Source: Clostridium_I sp047718555 (GTDB taxonomy: Bacteria > Bacillota > Clostridia > Clostridiales > Clostridiaceae). From it: a stretch of 64,000 nucleotides of DNA. How positions within the stretch are numbered: the stretch's first letter is position 1; each line of letters starts with the position of its first letter. This document shows, piece by piece, positions 8,120 to 16,980 of the stretch. The notes beneath the pieces are model-generated. The model did no database searches. It was not told the origin of the DNA and worked only from the letters and a program-made list of their open reading frames with translations. The stretch covers positions 37,572 to 101,571 of the forward strand of contig NZ_JBDNRK010000011.1 in NCBI RefSeq assembly GCF_047718555.1, in the 5' to 3' direction. The translations under genes were made by a program, and so were the position numbers.

Positions 8120-9427
8120 TCAACTAAACATCTGAACCAGTTTATTTCTACTTTCTTCAAAATTCGACTTTTCATTTATTTCCTGCTTCAAATAATTAAC
8201 AATATGATCATGATAATGTATTGCTATATCTATCTTTTTATTGCTTCCCCTCACATAGGCCCCTAAGTTTATTAAATCCTCAGAATCATGATAGGTTGCA
8301 AGTAAATCTCTGGCGGCAGAAGCTGCCTGTTTGTGATCATCATCGGCTATTTCTGACATAAGTCTGCTTATACTTTTCAAGGTATCAATAGCAGGATAAT
8401 GGTTTTTTGCAGCTAAATCCCTTGATAATACTATATGACCATCCAAAATACCCCTTACAGCATCTGCTATAGGTTCGTTAAAATCATCTCCATCTACAAG
8501 CACTGTATAGAAAGCAGTAATAGAACCCTTATCTGACATACCAGACCTCTCCATAAGCCTTGGAAGCATAGCAAAAACAGAAGGTGTATATCCTTTAGTA
8601 GCTGGAGGCTCTCCAATAGCAAGTCCAATTTCTCTCTGAGCCATAGCGAATCTTGTGACAGAATCCATCATGAGTATAACTTTTTTCCCTTGATCCCTAA
8701 AATATTCTGCAATGGCTGTAGCTGTAAAAGCTCCCTTTAATCTTACCAAGGCAGGTCTATCTGAAGTAGCACACACTATAATTGACTTCTTCATTCCTTC
8801 CTCACCAAGATCTTTTTCGATGAAGTCAAGAACTTCTCTTCCTCTTTCACCTATAAGAGCTATTACATTTACATCAGCCTTAGCTTCTCTTGCTATCATA
8901 CCTAAAGTTGTACTTTTTCCTACTCCACTACCTGCAAATATTCCTACTCTTTGACCTTCACCACAAGTTAAAAATCCGTCTATAGCTCTTACACCTGTAT
9001 ACATTACATCTTTTATTCTTCTCCTTTTAAGTGGATCAGGAGGGTCGCTGTCAAGCTTGTAATAGCTGCCCCTATCTATTTTTACATTGTCCAAAGGCTT
9101 ACCAAGACCATCTAGCACTCTTCCAAAAAGTTCGTCTGAACATTTAACATTAAGAGGTTTTCCAGTAGGCACAACTCTGCATCCTGATGCTATTCCTATA
9201 AGCTCACCTAAGGGCATTAATATTATATTTTTCTCTCTAAACCCTACCACTTCACATTCTACAGGAGTATTTTTCTCATTATATATTTTACAAACTTCAC
9301 CTACAAAGGCTTTGATTCCTTCTACTTCAATAGTAAGACCTATTACCTTACTAACTACGCCTTCCACATAGGCTGTACTGCACTCTTCTACTTTTCTCAT
9401 CAATGCATTAAAGTCCAAAGAAATCAT
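8120..9427 (-). CDS. fliI: Flagellum-specific ATPase FliI
   Basis: FliI is the F1-beta-like ATPase that energises unloading of export substrates at the flagellar base. Visible landmarks are the N-terminal beta domain, the Walker A loop G-S-G-V-G-K-S-T near residue 165, the Walker B strand with V-I-L-M-M-D-S-V-T-R-F-A, and the R-E-I-G-L-A-I-G-E-P-P-A-T-K-G-Y signature that separates FliI from F1 subunits. The start is ATG 9427, 8 bases after GAGGAG; the frame extends further upstream without a better site. Length (435 aa) is normal. fliH lies upstream and fliJ downstream. Confidence 0.97.
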   Translation of the reverse strand: MISLDFNALMRKVEECSTAYVEGVVSKVIGLTIEVEGIKAFVGEVCKIYNEKNTPVECEVVGFREKNIILMPLGELIGIASGCRVVPTGKPLNVKCSDELFGRVLDGLGKPLDNVKIDRGSYYKLDSDPPDPLKRRRIKDVMYTGVRAIDGFLTCGEGQRVGIFAGSGVGKSTTLGMIAREAKADVNVIALIGERGREVLDFIEKDLGEEGMKKSIIVCATSDRPALVRLKGAFTATAIAEYFRDQGKKVILMMDSVTRFAMAQREIGLAIGEPPATKGYTPSVFAMLPRLMERSGMSDKGSITAFYTVLVDGDDFNEPIADAVRGILDGHIVLSRDLAAKNHYPAIDTLKSISRLMSEIADDDHKQAASAARDLLATYHDSEDLINLGAYVRGSNKKIDIAIHYHDHIVNYLKQEINEKSNFEESRNKLVQMFS

Positions 9428-9445
9428 ATGTATTCTCCTCATTAT

Positions 9446-9492
9446 GTGTCTTCAAATAAATAACTAATCAATATATTTATTTTTTTAAGATA
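9446..9492. repeat. Short palindromic repeat (AAATAAATAA family) between fliH and fliI
   Basis: GTGTCTTCAAATAAATAAC faces ATTTATTTTTTTAAGATAC, the same arm layout as the copies at 728, 58,932 and 63,336. It nearly fills the fliH-fliI spacer and should fold in RNA. Confidence 0.55.
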
Positions 9493-9494
9493 CA

Positions 9495-10256
9495 TTAATT
9501 CATAAGTTCTTCTTTTATCTTTTCTAAACCTATACTTATACTCAATTCAATCTTGCCATTGTCCTTTTCAATAATGGCACTGTCATTCTCTATGAAATTA
9601 TCTTCTATAACAAATATCTCACCTTTTAAAGGTATTTGTTTCTTCCAAAGTTCCACAGCATCACTTAGTGAATTATAATGAAGACTGTTGCATTTTATAA
9701 TTATAAGAGCACTATTTTTAGCTGTAGACACTGCATCATAGATCATGTCATCAATGCCCTGTTCTTCTTTAACTTCTCTCTTTAAAATTTGCTTAGCGAT
9801 AAAAAGAGCCAATTCTTTTATATTTACTTGCTTATCCAAAAGATATTTTTCATATTGGATTTTTGCACTATTAATAAGATTAGAAGCATTGTTTTCAGCA
9901 TTAGACATAATATTATCAGCTTCTGCTTTGTTTTTTTCTATAGTTTCATTGTAAGAATCATTATAGCCCTGCTGTTTTCCTTCTTCATAGCCTTTATTAT
10001 GGGCTTCATTTTTCATAAACTCAGCATCATTAATAGCTTTAACCCTTATGTCTTCTGCTTCTAATTTTGCCTTTTCTATAATAGCCTTAGCAATTTCATC
10101 AAATTTATCTATATTTTCACTACCATTATTTTTTATTATATCTTTAATTTCTTCCAAAGACTGCTGCTTCTCTTCTATATTACTTTCTGTAATTATTTCT
10201 TTTTTCCCTTGAGCAATTACTTTAGTATTCTTAATAACACTAGACGATAATGGCAT
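9495..10256 (-). CDS. fliH: Flagellar assembly protein FliH
   Basis: FliH binds FliI and couples it to the rotor and export machinery. From ATG 10256 (GAGGTGG a few bases upstream, inside the end of fliG) the product has 253 residues. It shows a polar N-terminus, a long Glu/Lys/Ala coiled coil (about residues 60-140, with A-K-L-E-A-E-D-I-R-V-K-A and N-K-G-Y-E-E-G-K-Q-Q-G-Y) and the C-terminal FliH domain with L-A-L-F-I-A-K-Q-I-L-K-R-E-V. It overlaps fliG by 17 bases, which implies translational coupling. Confidence 0.93.
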   Translation of the reverse strand: MPLSSSVIKNTKVIAQGKKEIITESNIEEKQQSLEEIKDIIKNNGSENIDKFDEIAKAIIEKAKLEAEDIRVKAINDAEFMKNEAHNKGYEEGKQQGYNDSYNETIEKNKAEADNIMSNAENNASNLINSAKIQYEKYLLDKQVNIKELALFIAKQILKREVKEEQGIDDMIYDAVSTAKNSALIIIKCNSLHYNSLSDAVELWKKQIPLKGEIFVIEDNFIENDSAIIEKDNGKIELSISIGLEKIKEELMN

Positions 10257-11253
10257 CTTCTCCACCTCTCGCAATTACTATTTCACCGGCGTCATCCAAT
10301 CTTCTTATTATGCCAACAATCTTCTGCTGTGCCTTTTCCACATCAAGAAGCCTTACTGGACCCAGGAACTCTATATCCTCCTTTAGTGCAGTAGAAGCTC
10401 TCTTAGATTGATTTCTGAAGATACAGTTTGCCACCTCTTCTGAAGAGCCTTTAAGTGCCAATGCCACATCCTTATTATCAAGCTCTCTAAGAACTCTTTG
10501 TATAGAAACATCATCCATAGTAACAATATCCTCAAATACAAACATAGATTGCTTAATTTTTTCAGCAAGTTCTTGATCCTCTTTTTCAAGTTCTTCTGTA
10601 ATGTTCTTTTCAGTAGTTCTATCCACCTGATTAAGAATGTCAACTATTGTTTCCACTCCTCCAAGTACAGTTACATCAGATCTAACCACGGAGGACAATT
10701 TAGTATTCAACACCTTTTCAATTTCCTTTATTACCATAGGCGATGTATTACTCATAGTTGCAATTCTATAGGCTACTTCACCCTGAAGCTCTTCTGATAA
10801 AGCTGACAGTATCTGACCTGCTTTATCAGCTTGAAGGTAACAAAGTATAAGTGCTATAGTTTGTGGATGCTCACTATTAATTACATTTAACAATTGATGA
10901 GCATCCGCTTTTCTTGCAATAGAAAAGGGTCTATACTGTTCTGTAGCCTCTACAACTTTTTCTAATATTTCTTTAGCCCTTTGACTTCCAAGAGCCTTTG
11001 AAAGTAGATCTTTTGCATATTCAATTCCACCTTCAAGTAAATACTCTTTAGCCTTATTCATTTCTATAAACTCTGCCAGTATTCCCTGTCTTTGCTCTTT
11101 TGTAACAGAAGTCATATTTGCTATTTCATAGGTAATCTTTTGTATTTCCCTTTCAGGTAATCTTTTTATTATTCCTGCCGATGTCTCCGGCCCCAAAGTT
11201 ATAAACAGTATAGCAGCCTTTTGTATTCCAGTTAATTTTTTATCAGTAGCCAT
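10240..11253 (-). CDS. fliG: Flagellar motor switch protein FliG
   Basis: FliG forms the torque ring that meets the MotA/B stator and the FliM/FliY switch. The 337-residue length is standard. Visible parts are the N-terminal domain (G-I-Q-K-A-A-I-L-F-I-T-L-G), the middle E-H-P-Q-T-I-A-L-I-L motif and the C-terminal charged helix region with L-R-E-L-D-N-K-D-V-A-L-A-L-K-G and G-P-V-R-L-L-D-V-E-K-A-Q. A GAGGGGTGA site precedes the ATG. It follows fliF by 6 bases. Confidence 0.97.
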   Translation of the reverse strand: MATDKKLTGIQKAAILFITLGPETSAGIIKRLPEREIQKITYEIANMTSVTKEQRQGILAEFIEMNKAKEYLLEGGIEYAKDLLSKALGSQRAKEILEKVVEATEQYRPFSIARKADAHQLLNVINSEHPQTIALILCYLQADKAGQILSALSEELQGEVAYRIATMSNTSPMVIKEIEKVLNTKLSSVVRSDVTVLGGVETIVDILNQVDRTTEKNITEELEKEDQELAEKIKQSMFVFEDIVTMDDVSIQRVLRELDNKDVALALKGSSEEVANCIFRNQSKRASTALKEDIEFLGPVRLLDVEKAQQKIVGIIRRLDDAGEIVIARGGEDAIIV

Positions 11254-11259
11254 ATACCA

Positions 11260-12849
11260 TCACCCCTCATTTTCTGAAATCCAAGCCTTAACGACATCAG
11301 CAACCTGATCTGGTTTCGTGCTAGCATATTTTTTAACTTCGTTTTCTATATGTGATTTTTCATCTTCCTGTTCAAAGTCTATAGGATCATATTTAACCTG
11401 TTCCTTTGGTACTATACTGTCATCAATTATAGCATCAAGACTTGTAGTCTCATCTTCATCTTCTTCTGCTGCTTTTCTTCTCCTTCGCACTAGCACAATT
11501 ATACCTGCTGCAATTGCAGCTATTACAGCTGCAGCCCCTATGCCAATTGCAGTATATAGTCTCATTCTTTGCTGTTGCTGAGCCTGCTGATTCATCTGAT
11601 TTAATGCGTTTCTTGCATTATTTTGAAGTGTAGTATCAAATCTCATTCCCTCAACACTAATACTGTCACCTCTTTGCTGATTAAAACCTACAGCCTGATT
11701 TACTATATTGTTTATAGATGCCTGTTCATTTGCGGGTATATTAGCTTCATTCACCACTATAGAAACTGTTAACCTGTTTATATTTCCAGGTGCTACTTCT
11801 GTTTTTGTTTCCACTCTATTGGTGTCATAATTTCTAATGGTTTCGTTATGGGTGGCATTACCATTATTATTGTTATTATTATTAACTATTTGATTAGAAT
11901 TAACATTATTATTTGTAGGACTTGCCCCTGCTGCTGCAGTAGTACCACCTGGAGTCACGTCATTAGTATTATGTTCACTTATTACTGTTGGATTGCTTAT
12001 AGTTGTAGAATTTTGCTGAGTGGAATCAAAATTCATATCAGCATGAACCTGTACTTTAACATTATCCCTGCCATAAATAGGTACTAATTGATTTAATACT
12101 TTTTCTTGAAGTTGTTGTTCTTCCTTTGCCTCTATATCATTTCTTTGAGCAGTAGTTGCAGACACATCTTGATTGCTGCTGTTATTTAAGTCACTACTTA
12201 GTAAGGTCATATTGTCATCTACCACCTGTACATCATTGGGTGATAAATTCTTAACCCCTCCAGATACTAAGGATACAATTGCCTTTACTTGATTTTTAGT
12301 TAAAGTTTGTCCTGGTTTCATCTTTAAAAATACAGAAGCCTTAGCAAGAGAGCCATCTCTAACAAAAACTGAATTATCTGGCATAACTATTTGAACTCTT
12401 GCATTGTCAATCTGTGGGAAACCTTTAATAGTCCTCTCCAGTTCTCCTTCCAATGCCCTCTGATACTGTACATTAAACTGCTGATCTGTCATTCCAAGCT
12501 GACTGCTGTTATCAAATAGTTCAAAACCTACACTGCCGCCTTTTATTGAAGTAGCATATTGTAATCTTAAATCATCTACTTTGTTTTCCGGTACATAAAT
12601 AGTGTTTGTACTGGAATCTACTTTATATTCCACTTTATCTGATTTTAATTTAGTTATGATGGCAGCTGAATCATTGGCATCCATATTGGAAAATAACACT
12701 CCATATTTTGTTTTACTTGAAGTTATGCCAAATACCGTTATAGCTGCTATTAATCCCACAATTAAAACGCCAATTACTATCTGCTTAGTTCTGCTTAAAT
12801 CTAACCATTTATTTTTAAGCTTACCAAAAGTCTCTAAAAGCTTATTCAT
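11260..12849 (-). CDS. fliF: Flagellar MS-ring protein FliF
   Basis: FliF builds the membrane MS ring, the base on which rod, switch and export gate assemble. It has the expected topology: a first membrane helix near residues 23-45 (IVIGVLIVGLIAAITVFGI), a large external YscJ/FliF region with A-R-V-Q-I-V-M-P-D and S-V-F-L-K-M-K-P-G-Q, an Asn-rich insertion of low complexity (about 285-330), a second helix near residues 435-455 and an acidic cytoplasmic tail that binds FliG. Length (529 aa) is normal. It lies between fliE and fliG. Confidence 0.97.
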   Translation of the reverse strand: MNKLLETFGKLKNKWLDLSRTKQIVIGVLIVGLIAAITVFGITSSKTKYGVLFSNMDANDSAAIITKLKSDKVEYKVDSSTNTIYVPENKVDDLRLQYATSIKGGSVGFELFDNSSQLGMTDQQFNVQYQRALEGELERTIKGFPQIDNARVQIVMPDNSVFVRDGSLAKASVFLKMKPGQTLTKNQVKAIVSLVSGGVKNLSPNDVQVVDDNMTLLSSDLNNSSNQDVSATTAQRNDIEAKEEQQLQEKVLNQLVPIYGRDNVKVQVHADMNFDSTQQNSTTISNPTVISEHNTNDVTPGGTTAAAGASPTNNNVNSNQIVNNNNNNNGNATHNETIRNYDTNRVETKTEVAPGNINRLTVSIVVNEANIPANEQASINNIVNQAVGFNQQRGDSISVEGMRFDTTLQNNARNALNQMNQQAQQQQRMRLYTAIGIGAAAVIAAIAAGIIVLVRRRRKAAEEDEDETTSLDAIIDDSIVPKEQVKYDPIDFEQEDEKSHIENEVKKYASTKPDQVADVVKAWISENEG

Positions 12850-12866
12850 CTCATGCGCTCCCTATA

Positions 12867-13187
12867 TTACACTTGCATTCTGTTTAATTCCTGATATGCC
12901 TCAACAATTTTATTTCTAACTTGCACTGCCAATTGAAGAGACATCTGTGCTTCCTGTCCTGAAAGCATAACCTGATGTACATCCACATTGTCCCCTTGTA
13001 TGAATTGGTTAGTAATATTATCTGCAGCCACCTGTTGAGCATTAACTCCATCTAGCTTATCCTTTAATATAGAAGAAAAATCTAAACCACCATTGGTGTC
13101 AGTATTCACATTATTATTTGTGTTTGTTCCTACCATACTATCTAGCTTTGCTATGCTGTTACTTGGAATAAATTGATTTATATTCAT
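12867..13187 (-). CDS. fliE: Hook-basal-body complex protein FliE
   Basis: FliE joins the MS ring to the rod and is the first exported component. The 106-residue product ends in the conserved segment D-V-H-Q-V-M-L-S-G-Q-E-A-Q-M-S-L-Q-L-A-V-Q-V-R-N-K-I-V-E-A-Y-Q-E-L-N-R-M, the family hallmark, with a polar N-terminus. It lies between flgC and fliF, its normal place. A GAGGCGATAATT leader precedes the ATG. Confidence 0.96.
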   Translation of the reverse strand: MNINQFIPSNSIAKLDSMVGTNTNNNVNTDTNGGLDFSSILKDKLDGVNAQQVAADNITNQFIQGDNVDVHQVMLSGQEAQMSLQLAVQVRNKIVEAYQELNRMQV

Positions 13188-13198
13188 AATTATCGCCT

Positions 13199-13633
13199 CT
13201 ACCTTCCTATTCCTAATGCTGCTGAAAACATACTCTTTTCTGCTCCTATAGCGCTTACATTAGCTTCATAGGCCCTTGTGGAGGATATTAAATCTGCCAT
13301 CTCATTTAATATATCTACATTGGGCATTGAAACATAGCCATTGGCATCTGCATCTGGATCACCTGGATCATAAACCCGTTTAAGGGGGGAATTATCATTC
13401 ACAATTCCAACAGCCTTAACGCCCTTTAACTGATTTTCATACTGGCCAGTACCTAGATTCAGTTCTTTATCCAGATTTTCCTGGAATACAGCTATCTTTC
13501 TTCTATAAGGCTGCCCTGTTTGTTCACTTCTTGTAGTATTCACATTAGCTATATTGGATGAAATTGTATCCATTCTCAGTCGTTCAGCAGAAAGACCACT
13601 AGAACTAATATTCAAAGCATTGAAAGCTCCCAT
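13199..13633 (-). CDS. flgC: Flagellar rod protein FlgC
   Basis: FlgC is a proximal rod subunit. The N-terminus carries the rod-hook signature with L-N-I-S-S-S-G-L-S-A-E-R-L-R-M-D and S-S-N-I-A-N-V-N-T-T. The middle keeps the FlgC-type G-V-K-A-V-G-I-V-N-D and Y-D-P-G-D-P-D-A pieces, and the C-terminus ends with E-M-A-D-L-I-S-S-T-R-A-Y-E-A-N-V. Length (144 aa) is typical. GGAGGTAAT precedes the ATG; flgB ends 3 bases upstream. Confidence 0.97.
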   Translation of the reverse strand: MGAFNALNISSSGLSAERLRMDTISSNIANVNTTRSEQTGQPYRRKIAVFQENLDKELNLGTGQYENQLKGVKAVGIVNDNSPLKRVYDPGDPDADANGYVSMPNVDILNEMADLISSTRAYEANVSAIGAEKSMFSAALGIGR

Positions 13634-13636
13634 TTA

Positions 13637-14041
13637 TTAATTACCTCCAGTTATTACATATTTTTTAGCGGAAATCATGCCATTGGCCTTATTTATTAAT
13701 GCTTCATACATTAATGTATTTTGCGCTTGATTAGCCATTTCAGCATCAATATCTACATTATTTCCATCATTTTTCATACTGGCTGTAGTATCCTGTTTCA
13801 CGCTGATTTCTCCAAAACCGCTTCCATCACTCATGTGCAAAGGATTATCCTTTTTCATAGTTATATTATCCATACTATTCTTAAGAGTATCCTCAAAGGA
13901 TACATAATATCCTTTATAACCTGCAGTATTGACATTCGCTACGTTATTAGTTATAACCTGTCCTCTCGTACTTGCTGCATCCAAGGATTTTTTAACTAAA
14001 TCATAGGTAAATTGGCTTTGAGAAATGTTACCAATCGACAC
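13637..14041 (-). CDS. flgB: Flagellar rod protein FlgB
   Basis: FlgB is the most proximal rod subunit and the first gene of the early operon. The rod signature is visible in R-G-Q-V-I-T-N-N-V-A-N-V-N-T-A-G-Y-K. The C-terminus has the D-A-E-M-A-N-Q-A-Q-N-T-L-M-Y-E-A-L-I-N segment shared by FlgB proteins. Translation starts at GTG 14041, 8 bases after GGAG; no ATG with a good site is nearby. Length (134 aa) is normal. A long AT-rich leader of about 230 bases to the candidate promoter lies in front. Confidence 0.96.
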   Translation of the reverse strand: MSIGNISQSQFTYDLVKKSLDAASTRGQVITNNVANVNTAGYKGYYVSFEDTLKNSMDNITMKKDNPLHMSDGSGFGEISVKQDTTASMKNDGNNVDIDAEMANQAQNTLMYEALINKANGMISAKKYVITGGN

Positions 14042-14277
14042 AATATCATCTCCAATCTTGACATTAAATTATTTATTATTATTAAATTCTTCAATATATG
14101 CTACTTTTAATTATATGATAAATTATATTACATAATAATACAATATTTGTTATTAATAAATTTTTTCTAATATTCACATAAATTTTAAACTTAAAAAATA
14201 ATGTTATTAAAATTTAAATTTAAATCATAAAACTATTATAGTAAACTTTTATTAAATATTCTATAAAATTATTTAAA

Positions 14278-14306
14278 TTTATATATATATTAATAAAATT
14301 TTACAA
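14278..14306 (-). promoter_or_regulatory. Candidate vegetative promoter of the flgB operon
   Basis: On the minus strand TTGTAA and TATAAA are separated by 17 bases, about 237 bases before the flgB GTG. In such AT-rich DNA chance matches are common, so this is tentative. The remainder of the 532-bp spacer (14,042-14,573) holds the flagellin terminator, an inverted repeat TAGAACTT...AAGTTCTA near 14,371-14,412 and no gene that I can see. Confidence 0.35.
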
Positions 14307-14488
14307 ATGTTTTACCACATTAAGGCACTTTTATAGCTTTTATGTAATTTTTATGTAATTTTTGTCATTTAGTAGAACTTCTTTGTACTGTCACCCATAA
14401 ATAAAGTTCTATATATAAGATAAGCTTTTTGCTGCAAATTTAAATATTCACTTTATAAAATATTTAAATTAAAAATACAATAATATAA

Positions 14489-14533
14489 AAAAGCTGATGT
14501 TTTTAGCTCCTAAACTAAAAATATCAGCTTTAA
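14489..14533 (-). terminator. Rho-independent terminator of the short flagellin gene
   Basis: On the minus strand AAAGCTGAT-A-TTTTTAG pairs with CTAAAAA-C-ATCAGCTTT around an 8-base loop, followed by a T-run. It starts 41 bases after the flagellin stop and separates that gene from the flgB operon. Confidence 0.85.
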
Positions 14534-14573
14534 ACTTCTATATGATTGATTAAAATCAATAAAATACTACATC

Positions 14574-15446
14574 TTATCTAACTCGACTTAATATATTTAA
14601 TATGTCCTGAGGAAATTTGTTTGTCTGTACCATCATCGCTATGCCTGCATCTACCAATATACCTGATTTAGAGTATTCCATTATTTCAGTAGCTATATCT
14701 GCATCACTTATACTGCTGTCTGCATCTTGAATCTTATCAGATATTTCATTAGTGTTATTAAAACTATCATTGAATCTATTCTCTATTCCACCATAAACAC
14801 TTCTAGCATGTACTACATTCTCTATAGCTGAATCCACTAAACTAAGATTTGCATCTACAGAATTTTTAGATACATCTACAGTATCTAAAGTATTCCCTGT
14901 GGAATCCTGCATACCTGTTGTAACATTAAATCTTGGTATAACAACACTATCTCCCGGATTTGCACCTACTGCTGCAGTTATTGTGGAGGCTGGATTTTTA
15001 TTGTCATAAGGCACTCCACTTGTTGGTGAACTGGCATTCAATAGTTTAACACCATTGAATTCAGTATTGTTTGCTGTATTATTAATATCCTGTTTTATCT
15101 GATCAATTTCCAGCTGAATATTTTTCTTATCTTCATCTGTGATCCCCGCTGCCCCAGAAGATACAACAAGTTGCCTCATTCTTTGAAGATCATCACTTAT
15201 ATTGTTCATACCACCTTCTGCTGCCTGCAACATACTTATTCCATCCTGTGAATTTTTTGCCCCAGCTTGAAGTCCACGTATTTGCATATTCATTTTTTCA
15301 CTTTTAGCCATAGCATTGGGGTCATCCTGTGCACTATTTATTTTCTTCCCTGAACTTAATCTATTTAAAGCTCCGCTTTGATTATTAAGGTTTTTTGTAT
15401 ATGCATAATATATATTTAATGATGCTAAGTTATGACTTAATCTCAT
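14574..15446 (-). CDS. Flagellin (short paralogue, 290 aa)
   Basis: This is a flagellin with the conserved filament core. The N-terminus has L-N-R-L-S-S-G-K-K-I-N-S-A-Q-D-D-P-N-A-M-A and the C-terminus has S-D-A-D-I-A-T-E-M-M-like I-A-T-E-I-M-E-Y-S-K and ends D-I-L-N-I-L-S-R-V-R. The central variable region is short (about residues 135-200), so the protein lacks the large surface domain of the main flagellin. It has its own sigma-D promoter and terminator. Its lower similarity to the standard N-terminus (MRLSHNLASLNIYYAY) suggests a minor, perhaps hook-proximal filament subunit; that role is inference. Confidence 0.93.
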   Translation of the reverse strand: MRLSHNLASLNIYYAYTKNLNNQSGALNRLSSGKKINSAQDDPNAMAKSEKMNMQIRGLQAGAKNSQDGISMLQAAEGGMNNISDDLQRMRQLVVSSGAAGITDEDKKNIQLEIDQIKQDINNTANNTEFNGVKLLNASSPTSGVPYDNKNPASTITAAVGANPGDSVVIPRFNVTTGMQDSTGNTLDTVDVSKNSVDANLSLVDSAIENVVHARSVYGGIENRFNDSFNNTNEISDKIQDADSSISDADIATEIMEYSKSGILVDAGIAMMVQTNKFPQDILNILSRVR

Positions 15447-15485
15447 TTTATCAACTCCACTTAAAATGTTTTTTACTTTCTATAA

Positions 15486-15512
15486 TTATCGAAGAATTTA
15501 AATGAAGCTTTA
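15486..15512 (-). promoter_or_regulatory. Sigma-D (FliA-type) promoter of the short flagellin
   Basis: On the minus strand TAAA, 15 bases, then TTCGATAA match the flagellar sigma consensus TAAA-N15-GCCGATAA at 10 of 12 positions. The start codon follows about 40 bases downstream. The same spacing recurs at 32,043, 40,216 and 50,792. Confidence 0.82.
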
Positions 15513-15557
15513 TACCACTAGAGTAAAATTTTTAATTTTCCAAATTAACGCCATATA

Positions 15558-15583
15558 ATTCCAAGTCACAGTTACCCTAGTGC
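15558..15583. repeat. Copy 1 of the GTAAC-N-GTTAC-type short dispersed repeat
   Basis: TTCCAAGTCACAGTTACCCT matches the copies near 28.39, 28.48 and 29.73 kb. The TAG stop of the DUF4317 gene falls inside the repeat, so the gene end and the repeat overlap. Confidence 0.7.
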
Positions 15584-16770
15584 AAGATTTTTGCCAACGG
15601 AGTGAGCTTGCTACTCTCTTCACCTTCCATTTCTAACTTAAATCCATTTATCTCTACATCTTCACTTAATTCAATTACAAGGCATCTAGTACCATTTTTA
15701 TTAACAACTTGTTTAACTGAACTTAAATCTCTTGGATTAATAATTATACTAGTATCTTCATTTTCAATTTTTATGGATTTACTTTTAAAATCTGGAATTA
15801 TATTTTTTACCTTAAACTCGTAATCTCCTCCACAGATTTCTTCAAAAGAACTTTCTAAAACTTCAGTATTCTCTATTCCACTATCTTCTAAAACCCTCTT
15901 AATTTCTTTCATATTCATAGTAGGTTCCTCTTCGTCCATACTATCTTCTAATTTTTCATTTATTTTTTCATAAATTTCCTGCATAGCATCAGCTTTTATT
16001 TTATCACCAATTACATCATTCAATATAGCATTAAATCTCTCTTTTTCTTCTACAGCAGTCTGTTTTATACTACAATTTAAAACCTCTTCAACAAATTTCA
16101 AATTCAATTGTTTTGATTTTGAAGAATAATATACAACTTTATTTACATCCATATTTCCATCACTAAAACTAGGAAACATAAATCCATCTAAAGGTGAATT
16201 TAAATTTATTGTAGTATCTAAGGCAGAATTAGGTTTAAAGGCCCTTTCTTCATAGTCAAATTTCAAAACTCTTTTAGGAATATCTACTTTGTTTATACTA
16301 CATAAAATGAACTGGATAGCTTGTACAGAATCTTCTATTGATTCATCTATTTCTTCTCTTCTTTTCTTGCTTCCTTTGTAGTACTCAGCTTTTACAAAAT
16401 TTATTACTATATCTGTGTCATATGTATAGTTTTGAGATATTTTTTCTACTATTTTATCAGCATATTCTGCTACCCTTTCTTCTGAACTCAATGCCTTATA
16501 TAATACATTTTGTGTACTTTCTACTAAGTTTTCACTGTTAAAATCCAATTCAAATATTTTTGTATCTATGGTTCCAGTAAGAATCTTTTTAAAATTATTT
16601 AAATAAAGTTCCTTTTTCTCAATTTCTAACATATCAAAATAACTAAGTTCTTTTTTTATAATTTCATTATTGTCTTTTTTTAAATATATACTATATACTT
16701 CTTTTATAGACATCATATAGCTGTTTAATTTAAATTCTTTTCTTAAGTCAGCCAAATCTTTTTTATTCAT
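15577..16770 (-). CDS. DUF4317 family protein
   Basis: This 397-residue soluble protein resembles the clostridial DUF4317 family, beginning MNKKDLADLRKEFKLNSYMM. It has no signal peptide or membrane helix and is acidic, with a predicted helical middle (about 260-310, E-K-I-N-E-K-L-E-D-S-M-D-E-E-E) and a beta-rich C-terminus. I prefer ATG 16770, 8 bases after GAGG. Nothing in the sequence indicates an enzyme active site and the function is unknown. It lies between the short flagellin and the AAA/nuclease gene, and its stop codon lies in a dispersed repeat. Confidence 0.7.
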   Translation of the reverse strand: MNKKDLADLRKEFKLNSYMMSIKEVYSIYLKKDNNEIIKKELSYFDMLEIEKKELYLNNFKKILTGTIDTKIFELDFNSENLVESTQNVLYKALSSEERVAEYADKIVEKISQNYTYDTDIVINFVKAEYYKGSKKRREEIDESIEDSVQAIQFILCSINKVDIPKRVLKFDYEERAFKPNSALDTTINLNSPLDGFMFPSFSDGNMDVNKVVYYSSKSKQLNLKFVEEVLNCSIKQTAVEEKERFNAILNDVIGDKIKADAMQEIYEKINEKLEDSMDEEEPTMNMKEIKRVLEDSGIENTEVLESSFEEICGGDYEFKVKNIIPDFKSKSIKIENEDTSIIINPRDLSSVKQVVNKNGTRCLVIELSEDVEINGFKLEMEGEESSKLTPLAKILH

Positions 16771-16980
16771 AATCATTACCTCAGCTTTCTCTTTAGGATA
16801 ATTACATCCTAATAATATAAATTTAAGACTCCAATTTATAATTTTATGCCAATAAATATTATTCTACTCAAAAGCTATAAATCCTCTAAAAATTCTATTT
16901 GCCTAATACAATGTCCGAATTATAATGCTAATGACCCTGAGATGATTGTTAAACTAAATTTTCATCCCAAGGGTCATACT